Source: CAIWHR01 sp963830485 (GTDB lineage Bacteria; Pseudomonadota; Gammaproteobacteria; Burkholderiales; Casimicrobiaceae). Taken from it: a stretch of DNA of 64,000 bases. Positions 1 to 9,501 of this stretch are shown in pieces. The stretch covers positions 62,001 to 126,000 of the forward strand of contig CAWHNE010000035.1 in assembly GCA_963830485.1 (NCBI GenBank), read 5' to 3'. Within the stretch, counting starts at the first letter, position 1; each line of letters opens with the position of its first letter. The notes beneath the pieces are model-generated. The model did no database searches. It was given only the letters and a program-made list of their open reading frames with translations, and had not been told where the DNA came from. The position numbers were made by a program, and so were the translations under genes.

Positions 1-2
1 CG

Positions 3-1019
3 ACCAATTCAGCCGGCATCTGGGACACCAGGACGGGCAGCGTCGCCGATCTCGGCAGCCTCAACGGCAACACCTGTTTTGGCGGCAGTCAAATTGGTTT
101 CTCCAGCAGCTACGGCTGGGCAGTGGATGCGAAAGGCCAAGGCGGCGGTGGGCACGGCCTATATCGATCGCAACGGCGACGGCAGTTGCGAAGGCGGCTG
201 GACCGAAGCGGGCGGCGCCGGCGGCGGCGAGATCGTGCCCGTTCATCTGGACCGCCAACAAGGGAATGCGCCAACTCAGCCTGCAGGGCATCGACCTCAG
301 CGCGGAGCCCTGGCACCGCGCGCATGCGATCTCAGGCAACGGCAGGGTCGTGCTTGGCAACAGCAACTTCTCGAAGGCGTATGCCTGGATCGATGAAGGC
401 AAGCCGATCGATCTGTACAAGGCGATCGGGGCGCTGGACGGCGGCTACGCAATGACGCCCGATGGCAGCCGCATCGCACTCGAAACGGAAAAGGACGGCG
501 TGGTGTTCTGGAACGCGAACAAGGGCACTCATCCGAGCGCCTTCACCGGGACGCGCAAGCTGCAATGGTGCGTCGACCTGCCCTTCTATCGACTTCGGGT
601 TCAGCTGCGAGGTCGACGGCGCCGAGTTCATTCAGAGCAACTTCGGGCCAATCCCGATCTACACCAGCGACATCAGCGACGACGGCAAGGTGATGATCGC
701 GCGCGCCGGCACCTTCTTCGAGAGCGGCTTCCACGGCATGATGTGGCTGGAGGACCTGGGTTGGATCAAGTTGAAGGACTTCTTCCGCACCCAGGGCGTG
801 GCCGAAGCCTACCGTTTCGGCCTGGACGGACCGGCGTCGATCAACGGTCGCGGCACGGAAATGGTCGGCGGCATTCCGGGCTATCCACTTACCTGGTACG
901 TCGACATGAAGAAGGTCTTCGTCTGCAAACACCGCAAGTCGATGGAGACCGATTTCCCCGAGGGCTTCGTCGAACAAATCAAGAACGGCGCGTTGATGGG
1001 GCGTTGCGAGCACCAGTAG
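3..1019 (+). pseudogene. HAF-repeat exported protein, 5'-truncated, three frame changes
   Basis: The window opens inside this gene; its start lies off the left edge. The frame changes near 138, 245 and 590, and the pieces join into one protein ending at the TAG at 1017-1019. The first piece contains LGSLNG, then CFGG and SYGWAVD, the pattern of HAF repeats in exported proteins of unknown role. Later pieces carry related units such as AISGNGRVVLG and DISDDGKVMIARAG, each ending in a WI/WL-DEG type strand, which suggests a beta-propeller. The protein style is the same in every piece, so the breaks may be sequencing indels rather than decay. No partner gene is visible. The function is unknown; the family call is fairly safe, the pseudogene status is not. 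Confidence 0.55.
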
Positions 1020-1049
1020 CCCGCGCGCAGTCTTCCGGCAAAGAGGCGA

Positions 1050-1080
1050 AAGGCCGGTCCCGCGAGGGATCGGCCTTCTT
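1050..1080 (+). terminator. Rho-independent-like terminator after the HAF-repeat gene
   Basis: AAGGCCGGTCCC at 1050-1061 pairs with GGGATCGGCCTT at 1066-1077 around a GCGA loop, with one mismatch, followed by CTTCTTG. It lies 30 bases after the stop codon. Confidence 0.6.
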
Positions 1081-1693
1081 GCCGTTTGGCGGAGCCAGAT
1101 ATGGCGGGATGTCGCGCCTGGGCTGGCGAAGGCGATTGACTTGCGTGCGCTGGTACGAGTCGCGGACCGACCGATGCTGGAGCTGCTACCGGCCGGTGCG
1201 CCGCCATCGATGGAACGATTGCAACAGCTGGAAGTCGGGCAACTGTTCCGTTCCTCGGCCAATCGATTCGTGCGATGCGCGCGCTCGTCGCTGGCTGCTT
1301 TGAGCAGACATGAAGCCGCCCTCCGCGTGCGCCACATGTCCGGTTTGGAAGGAATCGAATGGCCGCACAGGTCGTAGGCAGTCGCTGACGACGGACCGCC
1401 ATCGGCAACTCCGGCTATTCGCGATCGCCGCGGAAATTTCCCGTGAGCGGCCGTTCGCGCCAGCACGCCGAAGTAGTGGCAGCGGTGAATGCGCGGCGGT
1501 GGCGCCAGGGCGGCGAGGCGGTCGTTCCCGGTGCCGGGCTGACCGACCGCAGCATCACCGGCCGGTAGCGCCAGGACGACAGACAACGGGGCCGTGGATC
1601 GGCCCCTTTTCCTTTCGACGGTGCCCGCGACCCTACGCCGGGGCCGTCGCGGCGTCCCCTCACGTGTGATTATTACAAGTTGTGCATTACAGC
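1081..1693. other. Intergenic stretch without a recognisable gene; second terminator-like hairpin
   Basis: I find no open frame with a start, ribosome site and protein-like composition. A second hairpin, GGGGCCG (1588-1594) with CGGCCCC (1600-1606) followed by TTTTCCTTT, looks like a terminator. It could close a small or decayed gene that I cannot identify in 1081-1587. Confidence 0.4.
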
Positions 1694-1722
1694 TTGACAC
1701 CGATCGGCGCTCCTCCTAGGAT
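1694..1722 (+). promoter_or_regulatory. Sigma-70 promoter for the NHL-repeat gene
   Basis: A perfect -35 box TTGACA (1694-1699) is followed after 17 bases by TAGGAT (1717-1722), four of six matches to the -10 consensus. Transcription would start near 1729, which leaves an unusually long leader of about 180 bases before the ATG at 1912. Confidence 0.65.
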
Positions 1723-1911
1723 GAACATCCGCATGTGCGCGATGGATGGCTAAGGGTGACTCGGACGTGTCGCCGGCGCAAGGCGGCTTGTACGGAACAA
1801 CTTCCCGGGAGCACACCGCGGCGCAATTTGTTGGAGGGGCCCGCGCAAGACCAAAGCAAGCGATGGCTGGGTCCGTTCATGCCGTACCGTAGCGAATGCA
1901 ACGAGGAGATC

Positions 1912-3207
1912 ATGATGAGTGGAAAACGCTATATTTTCGCAGGAGCCGTTGCGCTGGCCGTGGCCGCTGCCTTGGGCCTGTCCATTTCCGTCACCCAAGC
2001 CGATGGCAAGAAGTCGCTCAAGCCCCCGAGCTTCGTAGCCGATGGGTCGTACCCGAAGATGCCGTTGCCGAGCGCCGGCGACTACGGAACCCCGCTCGTA
2101 ATCAGTACGTCGACTGGCAAGCCCAAGCCATGGTCGACCGGCGAAGTCGCGGGAACGTGCATCGACTCGCGGGACCACGTGTTCATTGTGACGCGCGGAA
2201 ACCTGGTCAACTCGCCCGAAACGCTCGATTCGGTCCCCGCGGCACCCGTTATCGAATTCAACACCGCCGGCGACGTGGTGAACGCGTGGGGCGACCGGAA
2301 TGTGCTGCCCAACGGCATTCATGGCTGCTTCATCGACTACCAGGACAACGTCTGGATCGCCGGCAACGGTGATGGCATCGTGCAGAAGTACTCGCATGAT
2401 GGCAAGCATCTGTTGCTGCAGATTGGGACGCGCGGAGTGTGCGACAACCCGCCGGGCAATGCGTGCGGCAATTCAGGGGCCAATCCTCTCGCAAACCAGA
2501 GCAAGACGCTGTTGAACCAGCCTGCCAACATGTACATCGATCCTCACAAGGACCCGGTGACCGGAGAGCGCGGCAGCATTTACATTGCGGACGGCTACGG
2601 CAACCACCGCGTGGTGGTGTTCGATGCCAAGGGCAACTGGCTACGGCAATGGGGTGGAGTGGCAAGCACGGTGAACTACCCGCTGACCGACTCTCCCGGC
2701 TTGTTTGCCTCGGGCGACGGCGGCCATCCGCATTGCATCACCATAGGCAACGACGGCATGGTGTATGTGTGCGATCGCGCCGATGACCGCATCCAGGTCT
2801 TCACCAAGACGGGCGTGCTGCAACGGATCATTGCGGTCGTTCCGGGTACAGGCGTGACCCTGGGAATCGGCGGCGCACCGGGGCTCGGCACTGCGGGCTC
2901 GGCGTGGGACCTGGCGTTCTCCAACGACAATATGCAAAAGCTCATGTTCGAGGTCGATGGAGGGAACGAGATCCTGCACATCATGGACCGCGTGATGGGC
3001 TCGATCCTCTCCGAGTTTGGCGCGCCCGGACTCCAGCCGGGCCAGTTCACGTTCCTGCACAGCGTCGTGCTCGACTCGAAGGGTAACCTCTACACCGGCG
3101 AGACGATCAATGGCCGGCGCATTCAGAAGTTCACGCCCATCGACTGCAACGAAGGCCACGGTAAGGGCGACAGCAAGGGCGACGGCAAGGGCAATTGCGA
3201 CGACTGA
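1912..3207 (+). CDS. Exported NHL-repeat beta-propeller protein
   Basis: The 431-residue protein starts at ATG 1912, preceded by the ribosome site GAGGAG at 1903-1908; the frame is open further upstream but without a better start. Residues 1-26 form a signal peptide (AVALAVAAALGLSISVTQA). The body is a run of NHL units, each built around patterns such as SIYIADGYGNHRVVVFD and MVYVCDRADDRIQVF, typical of six-bladed propellers that bind ligands or proteins in the periplasm or outside the cell. The tail is a charged Gly-Lys-Asp stretch (GHGKGDSKGDGKG). It has its own promoter and terminator, so it is a single-gene unit. Catalytic function is unknown; peptidyl-amidating-lyase-like propellers are relatives, but I see no assigned active site. 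Confidence 0.85.
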   Translation: MMSGKRYIFAGAVALAVAAALGLSISVTQADGKKSLKPPSFVADGSYPKMPLPSAGDYGTPLVISTSTGKPKPWSTGEVAGTCIDSRDHVFIVTRGNLVNSPETLDSVPAAPVIEFNTAGDVVNAWGDRNVLPNGIHGCFIDYQDNVWIAGNGDGIVQKYSHDGKHLLLQIGTRGVCDNPPGNACGNSGANPLANQSKTLLNQPANMYIDPHKDPVTGERGSIYIADGYGNHRVVVFDAKGNWLRQWGGVASTVNYPLTDSPGLFASGDGGHPHCITIGNDGMVYVCDRADDRIQVFTKTGVLQRIIAVVPGTGVTLGIGGAPGLGTAGSAWDLAFSNDNMQKLMFEVDGGNEILHIMDRVMGSILSEFGAPGLQPGQFTFLHSVVLDSKGNLYTGETINGRRIQKFTPIDCNEGHGKGDSKGDGKGNCDD

Positions 3208-3260
3208 TGCCGGGCCCAGCCGGGACTGAAAGCCTTCGGCTGCTCGACCCGTGAGTTCGC

Positions 3261-3308
3261 AGACCCGCGTCACCCGGCATCGTCGCCGGTTGACGCGGGT
3301 CTGTTTTG
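3261..3308 (+). terminator. Rho-independent terminator after the NHL gene
   Basis: AGACCCGCGTCA (3261-3272) pairs perfectly with TGACGCGGGTCT (3291-3302), followed by GTTTTG. It lies about 50 bases after the stop codon and separates the NHL gene from the next gene. Confidence 0.85.
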
Positions 3309-3347
3309 TCAAGCCGGCGGCTCGATTCGCCTATAGCGAGAAGTGAG

Positions 3348-4679
3348 ATGAAACTTCGCGGTTTGCGCCTTTTGGCATGGTGGCTCGCTGTGTGTGCCGC
3401 ATCATCCGCGCAGATCGTACGCGCGCACGAATTCAAGCTTGACGCGGTCATTAACGCGTTCGTCAGGATCCAACCGGGTGAGGCGCAGCTCGTCATCCGC
3501 GCGCCGCTGTATCTGTTCAAGCAGGTCAAGTTCCCGGTCGCCGGAGTCGAAATCGACGTCGACAAGTCGGCGCCTGCGGTCGAGCGGGCGCTGGGTGCGA
3601 TCCAGCGGGACATCACGCTCTTCGAGAATGACCGGCGGCTGGTTGCATCGCACGCGACGGGGCGATTGTCGCTGCCGTCCGATCGTTCGTTCGAAACCTA
3701 CGAGCAAGCGGCGAGCCACGTGGCCGAGCCGCTCGAGCGGGGCACGAGTATTTACATCGACCAGGGCTACGTGGACGCCCGGATCACCTATCCGATCAGC
3801 TCGCCGGGCTCGGAGTTCTCCATCCGCACGACCGCCGCTCCGGAGCTAGGCGATGTCCTCAAGCTGGCGCTGCGCTATATGCCGCCTGGCAACGACAGTC
3901 GAGCGATGGTCATTACCAGCCGCTCGGGAACGGTCGCGTTCAACCCCACCTGGGTGCGCGCCGCGGCGGGCTTCACCGGACTCGGCATCGAGCACATCCT
4001 TACCGGCTACGATCATCTGCTCTTCCTGCTTTGCCTTGTGATTCCGCTTCGCGGCTGGCGGCAGATCCTGTCGGTCATCACGGTTTTCACGGTCGCGCAT
4101 TCGTTCACGCTGCTGGGCTCGGCCTTCAATCTCGCGCCGTCGGGCGCATGGTTCCCACCCTTCGTCGAGACCGCTATCGCCGCATCGATCGTCTACATGG
4201 CGCTCGAGAACATCATGGGCGTCAACCTCGAGCGGCGCGTCCTGATCACGGGCCTGTTCGGACTGGTCCACGGCTTCGGCTTCTCGTACGGCCTGCAGGA
4301 GAACTTCCAGTTCGCCGGGACCCATCTGCTCGTTTCACTTTTCGCGTTCAACGTCGGCATCGAAATCGGCCAGATCCTGGTCCTTGCGGTCACGCTGCCG
4401 GCCCTCGCCGTGGTGCGCCGGTACGTGTTGCCAGGCCAAGTCGGGATGATCATCCTTTCGGCGATCGTCGCGGACACCGGCTGGCACTGGATGATCGACC
4501 GCGCCGACGTGCTGTGGAAGGCGCCGTGGCCACGGCCAACCATCGCCGGCCTCGCGATCCTCGCGTTCTGGATCGTCGGCATCCTCCTGGCGGCGGGCGG
4601 GCTCAGCGTCGTCGCCAAGCGGCTGCGGTTCGCACCGGGCACCGGGTTGCCGTCGCCGCAAAGGAGCGTGGCGGATTAG
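3348..4679 (+). CDS. HupE/UreJ_2-family membrane protein
   Basis: The start is taken at ATG 3348, after which a signal-like helix begins (LRLLAWWLAVCAAS); an in-frame TTG at 3306 lies in the preceding terminator and is rejected. The 443-residue protein has an exported N-terminal part (about residues 25-205, starting AHEFKLDAVINAFV) and a C-terminal membrane part of about six helices. The membrane part opens with GLGIEHILTGYDHLLFL and contains HGFGFSYGL and WHWMI. The family motif H-x-H-x4-D-H-type helix and the histidine-rich turns are those of HupE/UreJ_2 proteins, related to nickel/cobalt permeases. A metal transport role is possible, but no hydrogenase or urease gene is nearby, so the substrate is unknown. 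Confidence 0.8.
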   Translation: MKLRGLRLLAWWLAVCAASSAQIVRAHEFKLDAVINAFVRIQPGEAQLVIRAPLYLFKQVKFPVAGVEIDVDKSAPAVERALGAIQRDITLFENDRRLVASHATGRLSLPSDRSFETYEQAASHVAEPLERGTSIYIDQGYVDARITYPISSPGSEFSIRTTAAPELGDVLKLALRYMPPGNDSRAMVITSRSGTVAFNPTWVRAAAGFTGLGIEHILTGYDHLLFLLCLVIPLRGWRQILSVITVFTVAHSFTLLGSAFNLAPSGAWFPPFVETAIAASIVYMALENIMGVNLERRVLITGLFGLVHGFGFSYGLQENFQFAGTHLLVSLFAFNVGIEIGQILVLAVTLPALAVVRRYVLPGQVGMIILSAIVADTGWHWMIDRADVLWKAPWPRPTIAGLAILAFWIVGILLAAGGLSVVAKRLRFAPGTGLPSPQRSVAD

Positions 4680-5367
4680 TGACCAGGGATAGTAAATCCA
4701 ACGCCCTGACGCGCCGTTGGGAGCAGTGTAGCGCTTCGTCACGCGCTCGTGCCGACGGGAGGCTGAGGCGCTCCGGCGCCGCAGCGGGGCCACGGTAGCC
4801 CCGCGTGCGGGTGCTTCGCGAGCCCAGTAAGCGCGCGCGCATTGTGCGCTTGGCGACCGCCGGCGCGCGCCTGCCCGGCGTCGTGCGCGGCGGGCGGTGG
4901 ACGGTCGGGGTTACCAAGCGATGCGCTGGTCGAACTCGAAGGCTGGGATGGGCGGGGCGCCGGATCGGCGGTCGGCTGGTGCTCGGCGTCAGCCGTCTCC
5001 TACAGCGGCGGGACGCGGGCGGGCGCGATCCTTGCCCTCTCTTGTAGGCATCCAATCTGAGGAGGTTAAGGCGCCGCGTTTCCGCAACTTGAACGGCGAC
5101 TTCGATCGACTTCTGTGACAGCTTCGGAGGACCGTGGCCGACGGCTCCGGGTCGAACTCGGCCATGGGCACGTTGGACCGAGATCGGCCACAACCAAACG
5201 TAGCGCCTCGTCCTCGAAAGCGGTCGCTCACCTCTAACGGCCGGCCAACACCGATACTGAAGCGTCATCGCAGAAACTGCGACGACCCGTCGCTGAGAAT
5301 GATGGTTCCCGACGGGGAAACATGTCGGCAGCTCCTTTGCACATCATGCGCAGCATTGTGGTTCAGG
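4680..5367. other. Intergenic stretch, no gene recognised
   Basis: No open frame here has a credible start or protein-like composition. A short hairpin, GCGGGGC (4784-4790) with GCCCCGC (4798-4804), follows the HupE-type gene but has no T-run, so it is at best a weak terminator. The remainder is GC-rich and shows no repeat or RNA gene that I can identify. Confidence 0.4.
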
Positions 5368-6279
5368 TCAGCTCGGCTTCATGTGGACCCGCGCCCAGCT
5401 GGCGAAGTCCGTGAACCCGCCAGGCACCAGCGCGTTGGCCGCAGCGATGTGCTTCGCGTGCTCCGGGCCGAAGTAGGTGTGCTCAGCGAAGTATTGGAAC
5501 ATCTCGCGCATCTCGTGGGCGCCGGGATAGAAACCATCATAGACATCCGGCGGTACCTGAAGCACCTGCAGGTCATGCCCGAGCGCGTTCAGTGCGGCGA
5601 CCAGGTCATTCCATGAGTACACGCCGCCACACACGGCGAGGGTGCTGCCGTCAGGCAACCTGTCGCCCGCGCTGAACGCGGCGGCGACGGCGCGGCCGAC
5701 GTCGGTGACGTCGCCGGCGTGAATGACGCGCAACGTGGGATCCATCGGCACCGCCCAGCCGCGGCCACCGTTCGGTAGTGGTTGCGGCGCCATCATGCCA
5801 AGGAAATTCTGGAAGTACAGCGGCGCCTGCACGAACGTATGGAGTGGGAAGCCTGCTGCCTGGACCACGGCATCGACGCGTGCCTTGCCAGTGAAATGCA
5901 CCACCTTCAAGCGTCCGCCGGTCAGCTTCTCGCTATCGGGCAGCGTGGACCAGATCAGGTGCTTGACCCCGGCGACGCGAGCGGCCTTCACCGCCGCAGT
6001 CCCGATCTCGGTCTCGCGCGGCCCCTGACCGGGATCCCAGAAGTTGGTGACTACGAAGGCACCGTGAGAGCCCTCGAGAGCGGGGCGCAAGCTGCTCGGC
6101 TCGAGCAGGTCGGCTTTGACCACTTCCACGCCGCGCGCGGTGAGTGCCCGCGCCGCGTCGCTGGCCGGATTGCGGCTGGCGACTCGAACGGAGAAATTGC
6201 CTGTAGCGAGCAGCGCGTTCACCACGCCGCCGCCTTGCGAGCCCGTCCCACCGAGTACCGTCACGATCCGTTTCATCAT
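5368..6279 (-). CDS. NmrA-family NAD(P)-binding protein
   Basis: This 303-residue protein has a Rossmann fold of the atypical short-chain dehydrogenase type. The nucleotide-binding motif is near the start (VTVLGGTGSQGGGVVNALL) and is followed by VRVASRNP, VKADLLEP and HLIWSTLPDSEKL, as in NmrA/HSCARG redox-sensing proteins. The catalytic YxxxK of true dehydrogenases is not evident, so it is more likely a sensor or a quinone or isoflavone reductase-like enzyme. The first open codon is GTG at 6286-6288, but a GAGG ribosome site sits eight bases before the ATG at 6277-6279, so the ATG is chosen. It stands alone. The fold is secure; the substrate is unknown. Confidence 0.85.
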   Translation of the reverse strand: MMKRIVTVLGGTGSQGGGVVNALLATGNFSVRVASRNPASDAARALTARGVEVVKADLLEPSSLRPALEGSHGAFVVTNFWDPGQGPRETEIGTAAVKAARVAGVKHLIWSTLPDSEKLTGGRLKVVHFTGKARVDAVVQAAGFPLHTFVQAPLYFQNFLGMMAPQPLPNGGRGWAVPMDPTLRVIHAGDVTDVGRAVAAAFSAGDRLPDGSTLAVCGGVYSWNDLVAALNALGHDLQVLQVPPDVYDGFYPGAHEMREMFQYFAEHTYFGPEHAKHIAAANALVPGGFTDFASWARVHMKPS

Positions 6280-6620
6280 GGTCGTCACCTCGTTCAGGTC
6301 AAGAGTGCAAACCCCACCGCGCCTGCGGGGCTGGCCCAGTTGCAGACCAACTCGACAATCATCGCGTTGGCGCAGTTAAGCTGCACGCCAGCGCACTGCA
6401 TACGGCGCCACATTATCTCTCTGGCGATTTGGTCGCCCGAGCCGCAGGCGTTGCGCACTGCTTGGACATTGTGGTCCTCTTCAACTTGGTCGCACTGGGG
6501 CCTTCGCGACCGCCAAGTTCGACGACCGGCCAAGATCGGACTTAGCGATTCACGCTCAATACCAGTCCTTCATTCACTGGAAGTACTCCCAAAGCGGTGA
6601 CCCACGAACCGGCGCAGGGG
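6280..6620. other. Intergenic stretch, no gene recognised
   Basis: A 79-codon open frame on the minus strand (6294-6533) has no ribosome site and a composition unlike its neighbours, so I do not call it. The region probably holds the promoter of the NmrA-like gene; I cannot pick one with confidence. Confidence 0.3.
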
Positions 6621-7046
6621 TTACTTGCCGCAGGCGATCATCGTTACATAGTCCGCGACGGTACCAATGCCCATACGATCGACCCGCGGATCGAGCATGT
6701 TGCCGTTGTGTCCAGGCGACGCGCGCCAACCATCGAACTGGCCCTCCGGCGAACGGTAGTTCCAGCCGACGTTTTCAACGCACATCGCAAGTCCCGATCG
6801 CCGCACACGAGAGGGGAAGTCGTCGTGATTCAACTGTCCTGCCTTCGCCATCGCCGCGCTATGCTCACGGGCAAGGCTGGCAACTGTCGTGTCGACTATT
6901 AGGGCTGGAAGCCCGTGGCTTACGCGGTATTGATTCACCAGCGCAGCCAAGCGTTGTGGATAGTCGGCGTCTTCGTCAGCTGCGGCGGAGACTGCAACTG
7001 CGCAGATCGAGAATGCTAAGAACAGCCGGGCGATATCGAGCTTCAT
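6621..7046 (-). CDS. Secreted CAP/SCP-domain protein
   Basis: This is a small exported protein of 141 residues. The ATG at 7044-7046 is preferred over the TTG two codons earlier. Residues 1-21 are a signal peptide (LFLAFSICAVAVSAAA). The rest is one CAP domain (cysteine-rich secretory protein, antigen 5, PR-1): LVNQYRVSHGLPAL, then LAREHSAAMAKAG, with HDDF, CVENVGWNY and SPGHNGNMLDP. The two histidines and the Glu of EN that line the CAP cavity are present. Bacterial CAP proteins of this size are of unknown function, with lipid binding or cell-wall roles suggested. No operon partner is visible. Confidence 0.85.
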   Translation of the reverse strand: MKLDIARLFLAFSICAVAVSAAADEDADYPQRLAALVNQYRVSHGLPALIVDTTVASLAREHSAAMAKAGQLNHDDFPSRVRRSGLAMCVENVGWNYRSPEGQFDGWRASPGHNGNMLDPRVDRMGIGTVADYVTMIACGK

Positions 7047-7264
7047 CAGCAAAGTATAGCGGTACGAGGATTTCGGCCGTCGTCAGCGCGTGGTCGCCCT
7101 GGTCCGCCAAATCGCCAATCTGAGAACACATGACGGGCCCTACGGGTTCACCGGCATGGATAGCTATATCCGGCCAAATCGCAAACTTGATGAACGTCCG
7201 CTTAGCCAATGCCTGACGGCTGCTGCGGGTCGAAGCGGTCGTTGCTTTAAGGTACCGCTGGACG

Positions 7265-9249
7265 TCAGTCGACGCTATCGGTGACTCGCAGGTGTTCACA
7301 CTGGGCATGCGATGCCCACCGGCGCTGGCTGCACTGCATTTGCATGCAGCGGTACAGCGAGAACTGCGTACGCGCACCGCAGGCCTCGCGCGGGTTGGCC
7401 GGCGCGGGCGAGGCATGTTGCTGCGTCACGCGCATTGGGGGCGGGTTGGGGGCGGGCGGCTGCGTCGCGCGGTTGGGGCTGGCGTGAGACGCAGGCGCGG
7501 TGGCGCCCGCCGGTGAGTCCGCGGCGGTTGGTTCGGTCGACATCGGCTTCGCGGCCCCGGCGTCCGCGGCAATCGGCGTGCTGGCCGGAGACGCAGGCGC
7601 GGTGGCGCCCGCCGGTGAGTCCGCGGCGGTTGGTCCGTCGACATCGGCTTCGCGGCCCCGGCGTCCGCGGCAATCGGCGCGCTGGCCGGAGACGCAGGCG
7701 CGGTGGCGCCCGCCGGTGAGTCCGCGGCGGTTGGTTCGGTCGACATCGGCTTCGCGGCCCCAGCGTCCGCGGCAATCGGCGCGCTGGCCGGAGACGCAGG
7801 CGCGGTGGCGCCCGCCGGTGAGTCCGCGGCGGTCGGCTCCGTCGGCACCGGCTTCGCGGCCCCAGCTTCCGGCGGAGTCATCGGCGCTGCAGGGCCTGCG
7901 GCGGACGCGGACACAGTCGCGCCATCCCCAGCGCCAGTGTCAAGGTTGATGCCAAGGATATCGAGCACGCGCGCAACCTGGCGTTCCTCGCGAAACTCAT
8001 ACACGCCGATAGTCAGCATCGCCAGCAGCACCAGCACCGCGCCGCTCCACATCGTGATGCGTCGGGAGTTAGGCACTGGGCGTGCGAAAGCCTTCCGCAC
8101 CGGCGAATCATCATCGATGCGGGCGACGCCGGAAGTCGCTAGGGGGTCGGGATCGGGCGCGAACGCCATCGCGGCATCGGGCTCTTGCGGCGGCGCGGGC
8201 TGCGGGGCCGGCGCCGGCGACGATGGCAGGGCATGGTTCAGCACAGGGGCAGCGGTCCGTGCCGCGCTGACGGGGCCACCTGCGTCCGGAGGTGCGGTTC
8301 CCAGGCGCGCGCGCATCTGCGCGACGCTTTGCGGCCGCTCAGCGGGATAGATTGACAAGGCGCTGTCGAGCGCGTCCAGCAGCGATGCGCTGTAGTGCAG
8401 TTGTGGCCAGGTCAGGCACAGCCGTTGCACCGTGTCTGCGAGTGTTTCGGCCCGTGCGGTGCTGGGTGCGCCGAAGGCTGGCGCGGGCAACTGCCCGCTC
8501 ATCCAGTAGCGCGCGACGCCGGCCAGTGCGTAGAGGTCGACCGAGGGATGGAGCGGAATATCGGGTTCGACAATCTGCTCGATCGGCGCGAAGCTGGGTT
8601 CCACGCTAGTCATCAGCGCGTCGATCCGGTCGCTCGCGATCGCCCGGCCCGCCGCACCGGGGCCCAGCAGCAGCGGTCGGTTGTCGGCCAGCAGCAAGAT
8701 ATTAGTCGGCGTGACCTTGCCGTGACATCCGCCTGCGTCGTGAAACGCTCCCAGCGCGCCCAACAGTGCGTCAAGCAGCGCGCGCAGTGCCGCCTCGTCG
8801 GGTGGTTCGTCCATGCCCCGGCGCACCTCGAGCAGCCGCCTAGCCGGGTAGCGCGGCATGACGCGGTAGGCTGTTGCATTGGCTTCCCATAGACGCACGA
8901 CGCGCACCAGCGAGGGATGGTCGCATCGGGCCAGCATGCGGGTTTCATAGATGAAGGCCTTCAGCCCTTTCGCAAAGGCATCGGCCTGCGCGGAGGTCCG
9001 TGGCGTGACCTGCGCTTCATCATTACGCTGCGCAAGTCGCGCCGGCATGTACTCCGCGATCGCCACCGGGACCCCGAGCGCGCGGTCCGTGGCCGCGTAG
9101 ACGATCGCGGCACTGCCCTCGCCGATGATTTCCTCAACCTCGAACTCGTCCAGCCAGGTCCCCGCGGGCAAGGCGCGGGCAGCCGACCCGGTGAGGCTGG
9201 CAGGCAGCTCCTGGTTCAATGCAGCGGCTGTCGGCTCTGGAGGCTTCAT
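7265..9249 (-). CDS. Membrane-anchored Ser/Thr pseudokinase with a Pro/Ala repeat tail (one frame change)
   Basis: The N-terminal 300 residues have the Hanks kinase fold (GEGSAAIVYAA glycine loop, residues 43-53), but every catalytic residue is replaced. The beta-3 lysine is Ala65 in VAIAEYMP, the HRD loop is H176-G-K, and DFG is G196-P-G. Asn183 of the metal loop remains. A transmembrane helix follows at about residues 395-415 (GAVLVLLAMLTIGVY), then a Pro/Ala-rich tail with 34-residue repeats. A one-base deletion in the second DNA repeat (near 7633) shifts the frame. Restoring it gives a Cys-rich end (FSLYRCMQMQCSQRRW) that stops at 7265 and a total of about 661 residues. It probably scaffolds or senses rather than phosphorylates. 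The start ATG is at 9247-9249. Confidence 0.8.
7481..7880. repeat. Tandem 102-bp repeat inside the pseudokinase gene
   Basis: The unit GGTGGCGCCCGCCGGTGAGT begins at 7499, 7601, 7702 and 7804, giving periods of 102, 101 and 102 bases. Each unit encodes 34 residues rich in Ala, Pro and Thr on the minus strand. The 101-base unit has lost one base at TTGGTCCGTCGAC (its neighbours read TTGGTTCGGTCGAC), which causes the frame change. The units are almost identical, as expected from recent slippage or from a repeat that is hard to assemble. Confidence 0.9.
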
Positions 9250-9501
9250 GCGAATCGGTCCGGCACACGGCTTGGATTCAGCTTGGTCCAGGTTGGTTCG
9301 GCGACGTGCCGTGCGGGAGCCGCAATTTTTTGGGTCCCCGACCGGGCCATCGGGTTACCTCGAGGGTAGCTGCCAGGAAGTTGGTATCCTCATCTCGTGT
9401 CCGGGGAACGACAACAGCTCGAAGGCACTGTCGCCGGGCTTGAAGCCCAGCGCGCACTGCTCGGCTATTATCGATAGCCCTGAACGCGGAAGGGCGCAGC
9501 C

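Noticed and set aside
7481..7880. The repeated block as a CRISPR array
   Set aside because: The units are contiguous 102-bp coding repeats without unique spacers.
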